Part shown: piece by piece, positions 6,255 to 13,198 of the stretch
Layout of the letters: every line of letters begins with the position of its first letter
Numbering within the stretch: the first letter of the stretch is position 1
Source: Dehalococcoidia bacterium
Lineage (GTDB): Bacteria > Chloroflexota > Dehalococcoidia > GIF9 > AB-539-J10
Length of the DNA: 14,937 nt
Direction: 5' to 3'
NCBI GenBank assembly: GCA_004376695.1
Contig: SOJB01000087.1
Coordinates: 1 to 14,937 of the forward strand
Notes under the pieces: model-generated
What the model saw: the letters and a program-made list of their open reading frames with translations, nothing else
Told to the model about the DNA's origin: nothing
Databases searched by the model: none
Position numbers and translations under genes: made by a program

Positions 6255-7472
6255 TCAGGCACGAAGCAGCTTCCTAATCAGACGCATGAAGCTGCTCCAA
6301 CTACCGTTTCTCTTGTCTCGGTACGTTGATCCCTCTTTGCCTCTCACCTGCCATAGGACAAGTCCCAGGGTCGTAGCATAAGACGGATCATGAAGGATAT
6401 CGGAAATGCCGTAGATGCCCGTGCTCAAAGGTCGGCCCATGCGCACCGGAATCCGCAACATTTGCTGCCCTAACTCGTCAAGCCCGGATAGATTGGCTGT
6501 GCCACCTGTGAGCACCAAGCCACAAGGCGCCAGGTTATGGTAATCGCTGGTGGGCATCTCCAGCAATACGAGTTGCAGCAACTCCTCCATCCGAGCCCGG
6601 ATAATGGCGCATAGCTCCTTATAAGAGGCACTATGCCCATTCTCCGTACCCACCTGGACCGTCTGATCCGCCTCTTCAGCAGGTGTGACGTTGCCATATC
6701 TCTTCTTCATCTTTTCCGCAATGGTAAAAGGCAGACCCAAACCTATAGATATGTCGCTGGTCACTTGATAACCGGCTACCGGGATGATAGAGGTATGGTA
6801 GATGCTGCCGTTCTTGAATACGGCTATATCCGTGGTACCACCCCCCATGTCAGCCATAATGACACCTGTGTCTCTTTCTTCCGGAGTCAATACTGCTTCT
6901 CCGCTGGCCAGAGGCTCAAGGACGAGGTCCTCAACATCAACACCGATACTGCGGACGCATTTGGCCAGGTTTTGTACCGAAGTTATTGAAGCGGTGATGA
7001 TATGGGTTTCCACATCTAACCTGGACCCATGCATGCCCACCGGCTGTTTCACGCCCTCCTGTCCGTCCAGGGCATAGGAACGAGGAATAGCGTGGAGCAC
7101 CTTCTTTCCCTCAGCGACAGGCAGATTGCGAGCCGCAGACAGTACCCGTTTGAGATCGTTAGTACGCACTAAGCGATCATCTCGCGGGATAGCTACAACT
7201 CCCTTGTTGTTCACACTACTTATGTGTCTGCCAGTGACCCCAACATAAGCGGAATCTATGCGTACGCCGCTGATTCTTTGAGCTTCTCTCACTGATGCTG
7301 CTATGGATTGTTTGGCTTCATCTATGTTGACGACGATGCCTTTGTGCAGGCCACGACTGGGAACGACTCCCACACCAAGAACTTCAATGTCGTCTTTCGC
7401 CTTGACACTAGCTACGATAGTGGCTATCTTGGTTGTGCCCACATCAATAGCTGAAATGATCTTCCTTGCCAT
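6255..7472 (-). CDS. ftsA: Cell-division protein FtsA, actin-like membrane anchor of FtsZ
   Basis: 405 residues from the ATG at 7472. A GTG two codons upstream (7478) is in frame but lies inside the Shine-Dalgarno sequence AAGGAGGTG, so the ATG with 5-nt spacing is preferred. Actin-fold motifs are phosphate-1 IDVGTTK (about 9-15), phosphate-2 ADMGGGTTD (about 207-215) and the adenosine loop LTGGTANL (about 321-328). The FtsA-specific 1C subdomain lies around 80-160 (VGVTGRHISS). The last 15 residues, WSSFMRLIRKLLRA, form the amphipathic membrane-targeting helix. FtsA ties FtsZ polymers to the inner membrane and recruits later division proteins. It sits between rsmH and ftsZ; the ftsQ, ftsL, ftsI, ftsW and mur genes usually nearby are absent. 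Confidence 0.96.
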   Translation of the reverse strand: MARKIISAIDVGTTKIATIVASVKAKDDIEVLGVGVVPSRGLHKGIVVNIDEAKQSIAASVREAQRISGVRIDSAYVGVTGRHISSVNNKGVVAIPRDDRLVRTNDLKRVLSAARNLPVAEGKKVLHAIPRSYALDGQEGVKQPVGMHGSRLDVETHIITASITSVQNLAKCVRSIGVDVEDLVLEPLASGEAVLTPEERDTGVIMADMGGGTTDIAVFKNGSIYHTSIIPVAGYQVTSDISIGLGLPFTIAEKMKKRYGNVTPAEEADQTVQVGTENGHSASYKELCAIIRARMEELLQLVLLEMPTSDYHNLAPCGLVLTGGTANLSGLDELGQQMLRIPVRMGRPLSTGIYGISDILHDPSYATTLGLVLWQVRGKEGSTYRDKRNGSWSSFMRLIRKLLRA

Positions 7473-7499
7473 TTTCACCTCCTTCTCTGATGAGAATGC

Positions 7500-8438
7500 T
7501 TAGTTGAGTCGCTCGGCTATCCTCAATTTGGCACTACGGCTGCGCGGATTGGATTCTATCTCCAATGAGGTAGGCTTGATAACCTTCCGTGAAATGAGCT
7601 TTAGCGTGGGTACATGCCCGCAGCGACACATCACTATTCCGGGGGGGCAGAGGCAACTGCTGGCTGCACGTCGCATGAACTGCTTGACTATGCGGTCCTC
7701 GAGGGAATGGTAACTGATGACTGTCAATCTTCCCTCGGGACGAAGAAGGTCAATAGCCTGTTTGAGAGCCGGTTCCAGATTCTGTAGCTCGCTGTTGGCC
7801 GCGATGCGCAGCGCCATGAATGTCCTTGTTGCAGGGTGGATTCTGGCACGCTTGCTGCGCAAAGCTTGCTCGACCAAGCGGGCAAGCTCCAGGGTGGTAG
7901 TAACGGGGCGGCTTTGAACGATGTGCCGCGCTATTCTCCGGCTGTGACGCTCTTCGCCATATTTTTCTATGAGCCGAGCCAACTCTTGCTCTGAGAAGGT
8001 GTTAACGATGTCAGAGGCAGTCAACCCTTGCCTGGGATCGAACCGCATGTTCAGATGAGCGTCGAGGTGGAAGCTGAAGCCGCGTTCGGCTGTATCCAGT
8101 TGCAGAGAAGAAACACCGAGGTCGAAGAGAACACCATCAACTGGATGAAAATGGTATCTCTTGCATATAGCCTCAAGGTTGACAAAGCTGTCATTAACCA
8201 GAGTAACTGCTTCGCCATAGTTACTGAGTTCGTCTTGACTTACTTCGATGGCTTCAGGATCAGCATCAATGCCCAGGAGCCTTCCCGAGGGCATGATTCT
8301 TTCGAGTATCGCCGCCGCGTGTCCTCCTAGGCCTACGGTGCAGTCGACAAAGTACCCTCCTGGCCGAGCCTGTAGCCCTTCTATAGCTTCATCAAGCAAA
8401 ACAGGTATATGAATCGGCAAGGCCATGGTCAGACTCAT
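7500..8438 (-). CDS. rsmH: 16S rRNA (cytosine1402-N4)-methyltransferase RsmH (MraW)
   Basis: About 312 residues. It N4-methylates C1402 in the 16S rRNA decoding centre with S-adenosylmethionine. The SAM-binding motif is VDCTVGLGGHAAAIL (about 31-45), followed by LLGIDADPEAI and the catalytic region VLFDLGVSSLQLD (about 103-115). RMRFDP-like NMRFDPRQGL and ISYHSLEDRIVKQFM are further family blocks. A cysteine group CLC...CRC (about 262-273) is common in the family. The start is ambiguous: an in-frame TTG at 8441 directly abuts the mraZ stop, and ATG at 8438 lies 8 nt after AGGAG. ATG is chosen as the more usual codon. Close coupling to mraZ (3 nt gap) and 27 nt to ftsA place it firmly in the division operon. 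Confidence 0.95.
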   Translation of the reverse strand: MSLTMALPIHIPVLLDEAIEGLQARPGGYFVDCTVGLGGHAAAILERIMPSGRLLGIDADPEAIEVSQDELSNYGEAVTLVNDSFVNLEAICKRYHFHPVDGVLFDLGVSSLQLDTAERGFSFHLDAHLNMRFDPRQGLTASDIVNTFSEQELARLIEKYGEERHSRRIARHIVQSRPVTTTLELARLVEQALRSKRARIHPATRTFMALRIAANSELQNLEPALKQAIDLLRPEGRLTVISYHSLEDRIVKQFMRRAASSCLCPPGIVMCRCGHVPTLKLISRKVIKPTSLEIESNPRSRSAKLRIAERLN

Positions 8439-8441
8439 CAA

Positions 8442-8864
8442 CTACGCTCCTAAATCCTCCATAATCTTTGCTGCCTGCTCGTCGGCGGATATCTTCTCTA
8501 CCTTCCATTCCTCTTCACTCCAGAGCTCAACGGTTCTATTCGTACCGATAACAATAGCTGTGTCGGCAATCCCGGCGTGTTCTCGCAAAGCATATGGCAG
8601 TACTATCCTGCCCTGCCCATCGAAGGAGGCGCTGGAGGCAGAGGCGAAGATGGCGCGGGTTGCTCTTCTCAAGCTAGCTCCACCAACCGCCTTAGCCGCC
8701 AGGCTTTCGGACAATTTCTCCCACTGTGCTATGGGATAAACCGTAATACATTTCTCCAGCCCTTTCGCTAACACCATGCCCGCCTTCAGTTCCCGCCTGA
8801 ATTTCGGCGGAAGAGGTACTCTTCCTTTATCATCAACCTTATACGGAGACTCGCCAATGAACAT
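8442..8864 (-). CDS. mraZ: MraZ, transcriptional regulator of the division cluster
   Basis: 140 residues from the ATG at 8864. A GTG three codons upstream (8873) is part of the Shine-Dalgarno GAGGTG and is rejected; the ATG start gives MFIGESPY, matching the usual MF-x-G beginning of MraZ. Two SpoVT-AbrB half-domains each carry the D-x-x-GR motif: DDKGRVPLPPKFR (11-23) and DGQGRIVLPYALR (82-94). MraZ forms a ring-shaped oligomer that binds tandem short repeats upstream of its own operon and usually represses it. Such repeats are present at 9009-9034. It is the first gene of mraZ-rsmH-ftsA-ftsZ, with a leader of about 165 nt. Confidence 0.96.
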   Translation of the reverse strand: MFIGESPYKVDDKGRVPLPPKFRRELKAGMVLAKGLEKCITVYPIAQWEKLSESLAAKAVGGASLRRATRAIFASASSASFDGQGRIVLPYALREHAGIADTAIVIGTNRTVELWSEEEWKVEKISADEQAAKIMEDLGA

Positions 8865-8888
8865 ATCATTCACCTCGACTTGTAATAC

Positions 8889-8906
8889 TGCCTTTGTCTA
8901 AAGGCA
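8889..8906 (-). promoter_or_regulatory. Small hairpin in the mraZ leader
   Basis: TGCCTTT (8889-8895), loop GTCT, AAAGGCA (8900-8906): a 7-bp stem with a 4-nt loop, ending 25 bp upstream of the mraZ ATG. It has no T-run on the minus strand, so it is not a terminator. It may affect leader stability or ribosome access. The rest of the leader (8907-9008) shows nothing I can name. Confidence 0.3.
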
Positions 8907-9008
8907 AGATTTCTGCTAACGAGAGCAAGAGGCCACTTTGTCTGCTCCCAGAGCTGCCTGACCTTCCCAGCCTTACACTATTCATCATAGCCTGGCCCAG
9001 GTTGTCCT

Positions 9009-9034
9009 TTTTCCCCACTTTTCCCCACAATCCC
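9009..9034 (-). promoter_or_regulatory. MraZ-box-like tandem repeats at the operon start
   Basis: On the minus strand, TGGGATTG is followed by GTGGGGAAAA twice in perfect tandem (9019-9028 and 9009-9018), with exactly 10 bp period. Known MraZ operators are three or more TGGG/GTGG-type repeats at one-helical-turn spacing upstream of mraZ. The array starts immediately after the -10 box and covers the transcription start, the right place to block transcription. MraZ is the first protein made from this transcript, so autorepression is the simple reading. Confidence 0.75.
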
Positions 9035-9062
9035 ATTATAAACCATATTCGTATTTTGTCAA
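9035..9062 (-). promoter_or_regulatory. Consensus promoter of mraZ-rsmH-ftsA-ftsZ
   Basis: On the minus strand, TTGACA (9057-9062) and TATAAT (9035-9040) are both perfect consensus hexamers with a 16-bp spacer. The start is expected near 9028. Such a strong promoter overlapped by repeats fits a constitutively strong, repressor-tuned operon. The plus-strand stretch 9063-9190 towards trmD shows no gene or strong signal. Confidence 0.8.
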
Positions 9063-9190
9063 TACCTTTGGGCGCCTATTTGCTTTTTTCCTGAATCTCC
9101 TCTCCGACCGCTGGAAACACAGTGCTGCCAAAAACAGCCCACCCGATACATAACTCCCCGAGAGCCGAGGTCACCGGAACGCAGAGCGGC

Positions 9191-9219
9191 TTTCTTTTGC
9201 CCCGTCCGCATGTTAAGAT
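9191..9219 (+). promoter_or_regulatory. trmD: Possible promoter of trmD-rplS-priA
   Basis: TGT-TAAGAT (9211-9219) is an extended -10 element; the position 17 bp upstream (9191-9196) holds only TTTCTT as -35. Start near 9226, giving a leader of about 25 nt to the trmD ATG. This is the best candidate in the divergent region but is weak. Confidence 0.4.
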
Positions 9220-9251
9220 ATGCAATTCAAAGGTTTCTGTTGAGGAAGTCC

Positions 9252-9992
9252 ATGCGCATCGATATTCTCTGCCTCTTCCCCGAAGTGTTTGCCTCTCCGC
9301 TCAACCAGAGCATCGTCAAGCGTGCTACCGAGCGGGGACTGGCGAACATCGTGATTCACGATATTCGCGACTACACGCATGACAAACATCGTACTGCGGA
9401 TGACTATCCCTACGGCGGTGGACCAGGCATGGTGCTCAAGCCCGAGCCTATCTTTGAGGCAGTGGAAGCGATAAAGCAGCAACTTGGTGCATGCGAAGTA
9501 CCTGTGATTCTACTCACCCCTCAGGGCAGGCTTTTTTCGCAATCTCTTGCTCAAGAACTGGCCCTCCAGCCTCATATAATGTTGATCTGCGGTCATTACG
9601 AAGGCTTGGACGAGAGAGTGTGTGAGCATTTGGCTACTGATGAAATCAGTATCGGGGACTATGTACTCAGCGGGGGTGAATTAGCCGCCCTGGTCGCGGT
9701 CGATGCTATCGTCCGACTGATACCGGGAGTGCTCGGCTCAGAGTTTTCTGCCAATAGCGACTCTCACAGCAACGGACTTCTTGAATACCCCCAATACACC
9801 AGGCCTCAAACATATCGGGATTGGTCAGTACCTTCGATACTGCTCTCAGGAAATCACAGCGAGATTGCTCAATGGCGACGCCGTCAAGCTATCCTGCGAA
9901 CCGCGAAACGGCGCCCTGATCTTCTAAAGAAAGGCAGCTTATGCGATGAGGAAAGGAAATGGATGTCAGAGAATTTGTTAGACCCAAGATAA
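9252..9992 (+). CDS. trmD: tRNA (guanine37-N1)-methyltransferase TrmD
   Basis: 246 residues from the ATG at 9252 (MRIDILCLFPEVF, the canonical TrmD start). An upstream in-frame ATG at 9210 would add 14 residues unlike the family, and GAGGAAG precedes 9252. TrmD methylates G37 next to the anticodon using S-adenosylmethionine and so prevents +1 frameshifting. Evidence for the SPOUT knot fold: PYGGGPGMVLKPEPIF (53-68), ICGHYEGLDERV (112-123), SIGDYVLSGGELA (133-145) and LLEYPQYTRP (176-185). D170 and R155 are likely catalytic equivalents of the Haemophilus enzyme. It is the first gene of the plus operon, divergent from mraZ; the common partners rpsP and rimM are not upstream here. Confidence 0.96.
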   Translation: MRIDILCLFPEVFASPLNQSIVKRATERGLANIVIHDIRDYTHDKHRTADDYPYGGGPGMVLKPEPIFEAVEAIKQQLGACEVPVILLTPQGRLFSQSLAQELALQPHIMLICGHYEGLDERVCEHLATDEISIGDYVLSGGELAALVAVDAIVRLIPGVLGSEFSANSDSHSNGLLEYPQYTRPQTYRDWSVPSILLSGNHSEIAQWRRRQAILRTAKRRPDLLKKGSLCDEERKWMSENLLDPR

Positions 9993-10348
9993 ACCCCAAC
10001 ATTCCCCAAATCTCCCCCGGCGACACGATCAGGCTCAGTCTGAAAACTCTAGAAGGGGATAAGGAGCGACTGCAGCACTTCCAGGGTGTGGTGATCGGAA
10101 TGAGAAAGGGCGTTGATGGCGGGAGCTTTACCGTCAGACGCGTCTCTCACGGCATTGGAGTGGAACGTACTTTCCCTTTCCAATCTCCTTCGGTGCAGAA
10201 TGTCGAGGTGGTCAGGCACGGCCAGGTACGCCGAGCCAAGCTCTACTACATGCGCAGGCTGAGCGCCAAGCAGGCTCGACTTAAGGAAAGAAGAGAGAAA
10301 GCAATCGAGCAAGCCGTGCCTCAAGAAGAAGCTCAGCCTTCTGAATGA
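9959..10348 (+). CDS. rplS: 50S ribosomal protein L19
   Basis: 129 residues. L19 lies at the 30S-50S interface of the ribosome. The family signature is clear: ISPGDTIRL (18-26), FQGVVIGMRKG (41-51), FTVRRVSHGIGVERTFPF (57-74), SPSVQNVEVVRHGQVRRAKL (76-95). The charged, glutamine/glutamate-rich tail (about 106-129) is ordinary. The ATG at 9959 follows GGAAAGGA and lies inside trmD, giving a 34-nt overlap in a different frame. No later start codon exists before the conserved block, so the overlap appears real. Its TGA overlaps the priA ATG (ATGA). Confidence 0.96.
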   Translation: MDVREFVRPKINPNIPQISPGDTIRLSLKTLEGDKERLQHFQGVVIGMRKGVDGGSFTVRRVSHGIGVERTFPFQSPSVQNVEVVRHGQVRRAKLYYMRRLSAKQARLKERREKAIEQAVPQEEAQPSE

Positions 10349-12789
10349 AGTACGCCGAGGTGGCAGTCAACTCGCCCGTGAGCCGGTCAGCTTTCACTTA
10401 TGCCATCCCGGCACGGCTGAGCGTTCATGTCGGGCAAGCAGTATGGGTACCTTTTGGCTCCAGGATTCTTCAGGGAATTGTTGTGGAGCTATCGGATCAG
10501 CCGTCGGTAGAAGCAACCAAGGAAATAGCTGACCTCGTTACAGATACTCCTGTGCTTTCCTCCCGACAAACGGAGCTTGCCCGATGGATAAGCGAACGAT
10601 ATCTTTCCCCTCCTTTCGATGCCCTTGCCCTGATGCTGCCTCCAGGATTCGAGAGACAGGCTATTGCCTACATTCAATTAGCGGATTCCCAGACGGATTT
10701 GTCATCTCTGACACCAGAGCAGAGGCAGGTCTTGCACATCATCAGAGCGAAGAAGAAGACAAGCTTACCTGAGCTGGAGAAGGCAATCGGCAGGAGGAAG
10801 GCCGGGCAAGTCATCGACCAGTTGCTGGACTGTCGGCTAGTTACAAAGACCCTGGAACTGGAACGGGTGAAGATAAAGCCCAAAACGGTCCTTTATGTCA
10901 AGTTAGTGGCTCCGACAGGTCGGAAAGAAGGAGTCGAAGCGGAAAGGGCTCGCCTCCATAAGCGCAGAGCCTACAAACAAGCGCAACTCCTGGAGTTTCT
11001 GACGGAGCAGACGCAACCTGTTTCGGTCAACGAATTAGGCAAGCGTTTCACTCGCGTTTCTGCCTCTGTCAAGGCCCTGGAGAGTCGCAATCTGGTGGCT
11101 GTGGAAAGGGTCAGGGTAAGACGTGACCCCTTATCTCACCTCAGCGTGCCGCCTTCCCCCGCTCCGCTCCCCACTCCGTCTCAACAAGCTGCCTGCGAAT
11201 CGATCCACAACGTGATTGTCAGGGAAGGGAGACAATGCGGCAGGGCGCCGGTTTTTCTCCTCTTCGGGGTCACCGGCAGCGGAAAGACCGAGGTCTACCT
11301 GCGGGCCTTGACTCAGATCATTTCGGCCGGCAAGCGAGGAATTTGCCTTGTTCCTGAAATCGCCTTGACCGGGCAAACAGTGGAGAGATTCTCCAGTCGC
11401 TTCCCCGGGCGCGTGGCAGTGCTGCATAGCGGCCTTTCCGCGGGAGAACAGTTCGACGAATGGCAGTGGATAAAGGAGGGAAACTGCGACGTGGTCATTG
11501 GACCGAGGAGCGCTTTATTTGCGCCCTTGACCGACCTCGGTCTCATCATCATTGATGAAGAACATGAGTGGACGTATAAGCAAGAAGATAAGTCGCCCCG
11601 CTATCATGCCCGGGACGTGGCCATCAAACTGGCGCAACTCAGCGGTGCCGCCGTCATCCTGGGCAGTGCCACTCCAGACATCGACAGCTTCCATAAGGCG
11701 CAGCAAGGCGAGTATCATCTTGTAGAGCTAAAGGAAAGAATCACTCCCCGTGGCTATTCCCCTCTTCCCGAAGTAAGCATAGTGGATTTGCGGGAAGAAC
11801 TCAAAGCAGGAAACACAGGCCCACTAAGTCGTTCCTTGTTAGCTGCCATCAAAGAAGCCCTGACGCAGGGGGAGCAGGCCATTCTTTTTCTCAACCGTCG
11901 CGGAACCGCTACCTTTGTGCGCTGTCGTAGCTGCGGCTTTGTCTTCCGCTGCCCCCGCTGCTCCATAGCTCTTACCCATCATTCGGTACAGAAGAGACTG
12001 ATTTGTCACCGCTGCCGCTACTCCGTTGCGGTGGCCCAAAGCTGTCCCCAGTGTTTTCGGCACCATCTCAGGTTTCTGGGCATCGGCACGCAGAGGGTAG
12101 AAGAAGAGGTCAGTCACTTCTTCCCAGAGGCGAGATTGCTTCGCTGGGACAGAGACGTGATTACCAGGAGATATGCTCACGAAGAGCTACTGAAGGATTT
12201 TCGCGACCATAAGGCAGATGTGCTCATTGGCACCCAGATGGTAGCCAAAGGATTGGACCTGCCTCAAGTGACCCTGGCGGGGATAATCAGTGCCGATACC
12301 GGCCTCAACTTCCCTGATTTCCGCAGTGGCGAGCACACGTTTCAGCTCTTGTGCCAGGTAGCTGGTAGGGCTGGCCGAGGGATCAAAGCAGGAAAGGTGA
12401 TCATCCAGACTTATTCACCCGACAATTACACTGTTCAAGCTGCCGCCCGACATGATTATCTCGGTTTCTATGAAAAAGAAGTTGATTATCGGCGACGATA
12501 CAACTACCCGCCTTTCAGCCGGTTGATCCGCCTGGTCTATAGCCACATTAACGACGAACTGTGTCGTCGTGAAGCAGAAAGAGTGCATCGTCTGATTCTC
12601 GATGAAAGGGCAAGAGACGACATGATTGACTTCGATGTAATCGGTCCTGTGCCTGCTTTTGCCTTCCGGGCGAGAGGCAGATATCGCTGGCAACTCTTCC
12701 TCCGCAGCCCTGCGCCAGCCCGGATATTATCCCGGGTCACCCTGCCCCAGGGCTGGACTATAGATGTCGATCCGGTAGGGATGGTTTGA
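10345..12789 (+). CDS. priA: Primosomal helicase PriA (replication restart protein N')
   Basis: 814 residues, superfamily 2 DNA helicase that recognises stalled forks and reloads the replicative helicase. The N-terminal 100 residues form the 3'-OH DNA-binding domain (AEVAVNSPVSRSAFTYAIP). Helicase motifs: Walker A GVTGSGKT (308-315), DEEH (404-407), GSATP (440-444), TQMVAKGLDLPQV (630-642) and QVAGRAGRG (671-679). Eight zinc-binding cysteines sit between the helicase lobes: C527, C530, C536, C539, C554, C557, C567, C570. All catalytic and zinc residues expected are present. Residues 125-260 carry a charged insertion resembling winged-helix segments, as in other long PriA proteins. The start is fixed by ATGA overlap with rplS, so the two are translationally coupled. 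Confidence 0.96.
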   Translation: MKYAEVAVNSPVSRSAFTYAIPARLSVHVGQAVWVPFGSRILQGIVVELSDQPSVEATKEIADLVTDTPVLSSRQTELARWISERYLSPPFDALALMLPPGFERQAIAYIQLADSQTDLSSLTPEQRQVLHIIRAKKKTSLPELEKAIGRRKAGQVIDQLLDCRLVTKTLELERVKIKPKTVLYVKLVAPTGRKEGVEAERARLHKRRAYKQAQLLEFLTEQTQPVSVNELGKRFTRVSASVKALESRNLVAVERVRVRRDPLSHLSVPPSPAPLPTPSQQAACESIHNVIVREGRQCGRAPVFLLFGVTGSGKTEVYLRALTQIISAGKRGICLVPEIALTGQTVERFSSRFPGRVAVLHSGLSAGEQFDEWQWIKEGNCDVVIGPRSALFAPLTDLGLIIIDEEHEWTYKQEDKSPRYHARDVAIKLAQLSGAAVILGSATPDIDSFHKAQQGEYHLVELKERITPRGYSPLPEVSIVDLREELKAGNTGPLSRSLLAAIKEALTQGEQAILFLNRRGTATFVRCRSCGFVFRCPRCSIALTHHSVQKRLICHRCRYSVAVAQSCPQCFRHHLRFLGIGTQRVEEEVSHFFPEARLLRWDRDVITRRYAHEELLKDFRDHKADVLIGTQMVAKGLDLPQVTLAGIISADTGLNFPDFRSGEHTFQLLCQVAGRAGRGIKAGKVIIQTYSPDNYTVQAAARHDYLGFYEKEVDYRRRYNYPPFSRLIRLVYSHINDELCRREAERVHRLILDERARDDMIDFDVIGPVPAFAFRARGRYRWQLFLRSPAPARILSRVTLPQGWTIDVDPVGMV

Positions 12790-12879
12790 TTTTGCACTCA
12801 GGCTCCAGATGCAAATCGCTTGTTTGGTTCAAGGCGAAAACGAGAGGTAACGAACAATGAAATGTAAAGGGGGTGAACA

Positions 12880-13164
12880 GTGTCCGATAGAGCAAGTCAG
12901 GTTACGCAAACGGTAGGAATAACAATCCTGGGAATCGCCTTAACGCTAATGGGGCATTTCAGTCGTTCTCCCGGGTTCATGGAGCGAATCTGGTGGATCC
13001 CGTTCGCTCTTGGAATACTTCTGATAGTAATGGGGCTTGCCGGCATTGGTTTCTATGCCAGTCAACCGCGCAAGATATCCTGTCCGTATTGCGGTGAGAA
13101 GACAGTGCCGAAGCGTCGAGGGTTCAGGGACCATCTCTATCTTGCCCGATCTGATGGGGATTAA
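12880..13164 (+). CDS. Small two-helix membrane protein with a CxxC motif, function unknown
   Basis: 94 residues from a GTG start with a strong Shine-Dalgarno (AAGGGGGTGA, about 4 nt before GTG). I do not recognise the family. Two hydrophobic segments are visible at about 11-27 and 37-60, joined by a short loop containing arginines and tryptophans. The cytoplasmic-looking C-terminus begins with CPYCGEKT (68-75), half a zinc ribbon, and then a basic stretch KRRGFRDH. A second CxxC is absent, so metal binding would need dimerisation, or the tail is a remnant. It follows priA by 90 nt with a weak inverted repeat (TTTGCA 12791-12796 / TGCAAA 12810-12815) between, and it converges on the transporter gene. 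It may be read from the priA transcript. Confidence 0.65.
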   Translation: MSDRASQVTQTVGITILGIALTLMGHFSRSPGFMERIWWIPFALGILLIVMGLAGIGFYASQPRKISCPYCGEKTVPKRRGFRDHLYLARSDGD

Positions 13165-13198
13165 CCGCAGCTAGTACTCTTTGACCAAGAAACGACCA

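Noticed and set aside
9162..9200. AGCCG/CGGCT inverted repeat followed by TTTCTTTT as a terminator
   Set aside because: A 5-bp stem with a 19-nt loop is weak and no plus-strand gene lies upstream to be terminated.
12857..12916. 19-codon plus-strand frame (MKCKGGEQCPIEQVRLRKR) overlapping the start of the small membrane protein
   Set aside because: Its sequence contains the ribosome-binding site of the next gene, which explains the GGG codons; only a weak GAGAGG lies upstream and nothing else supports it.
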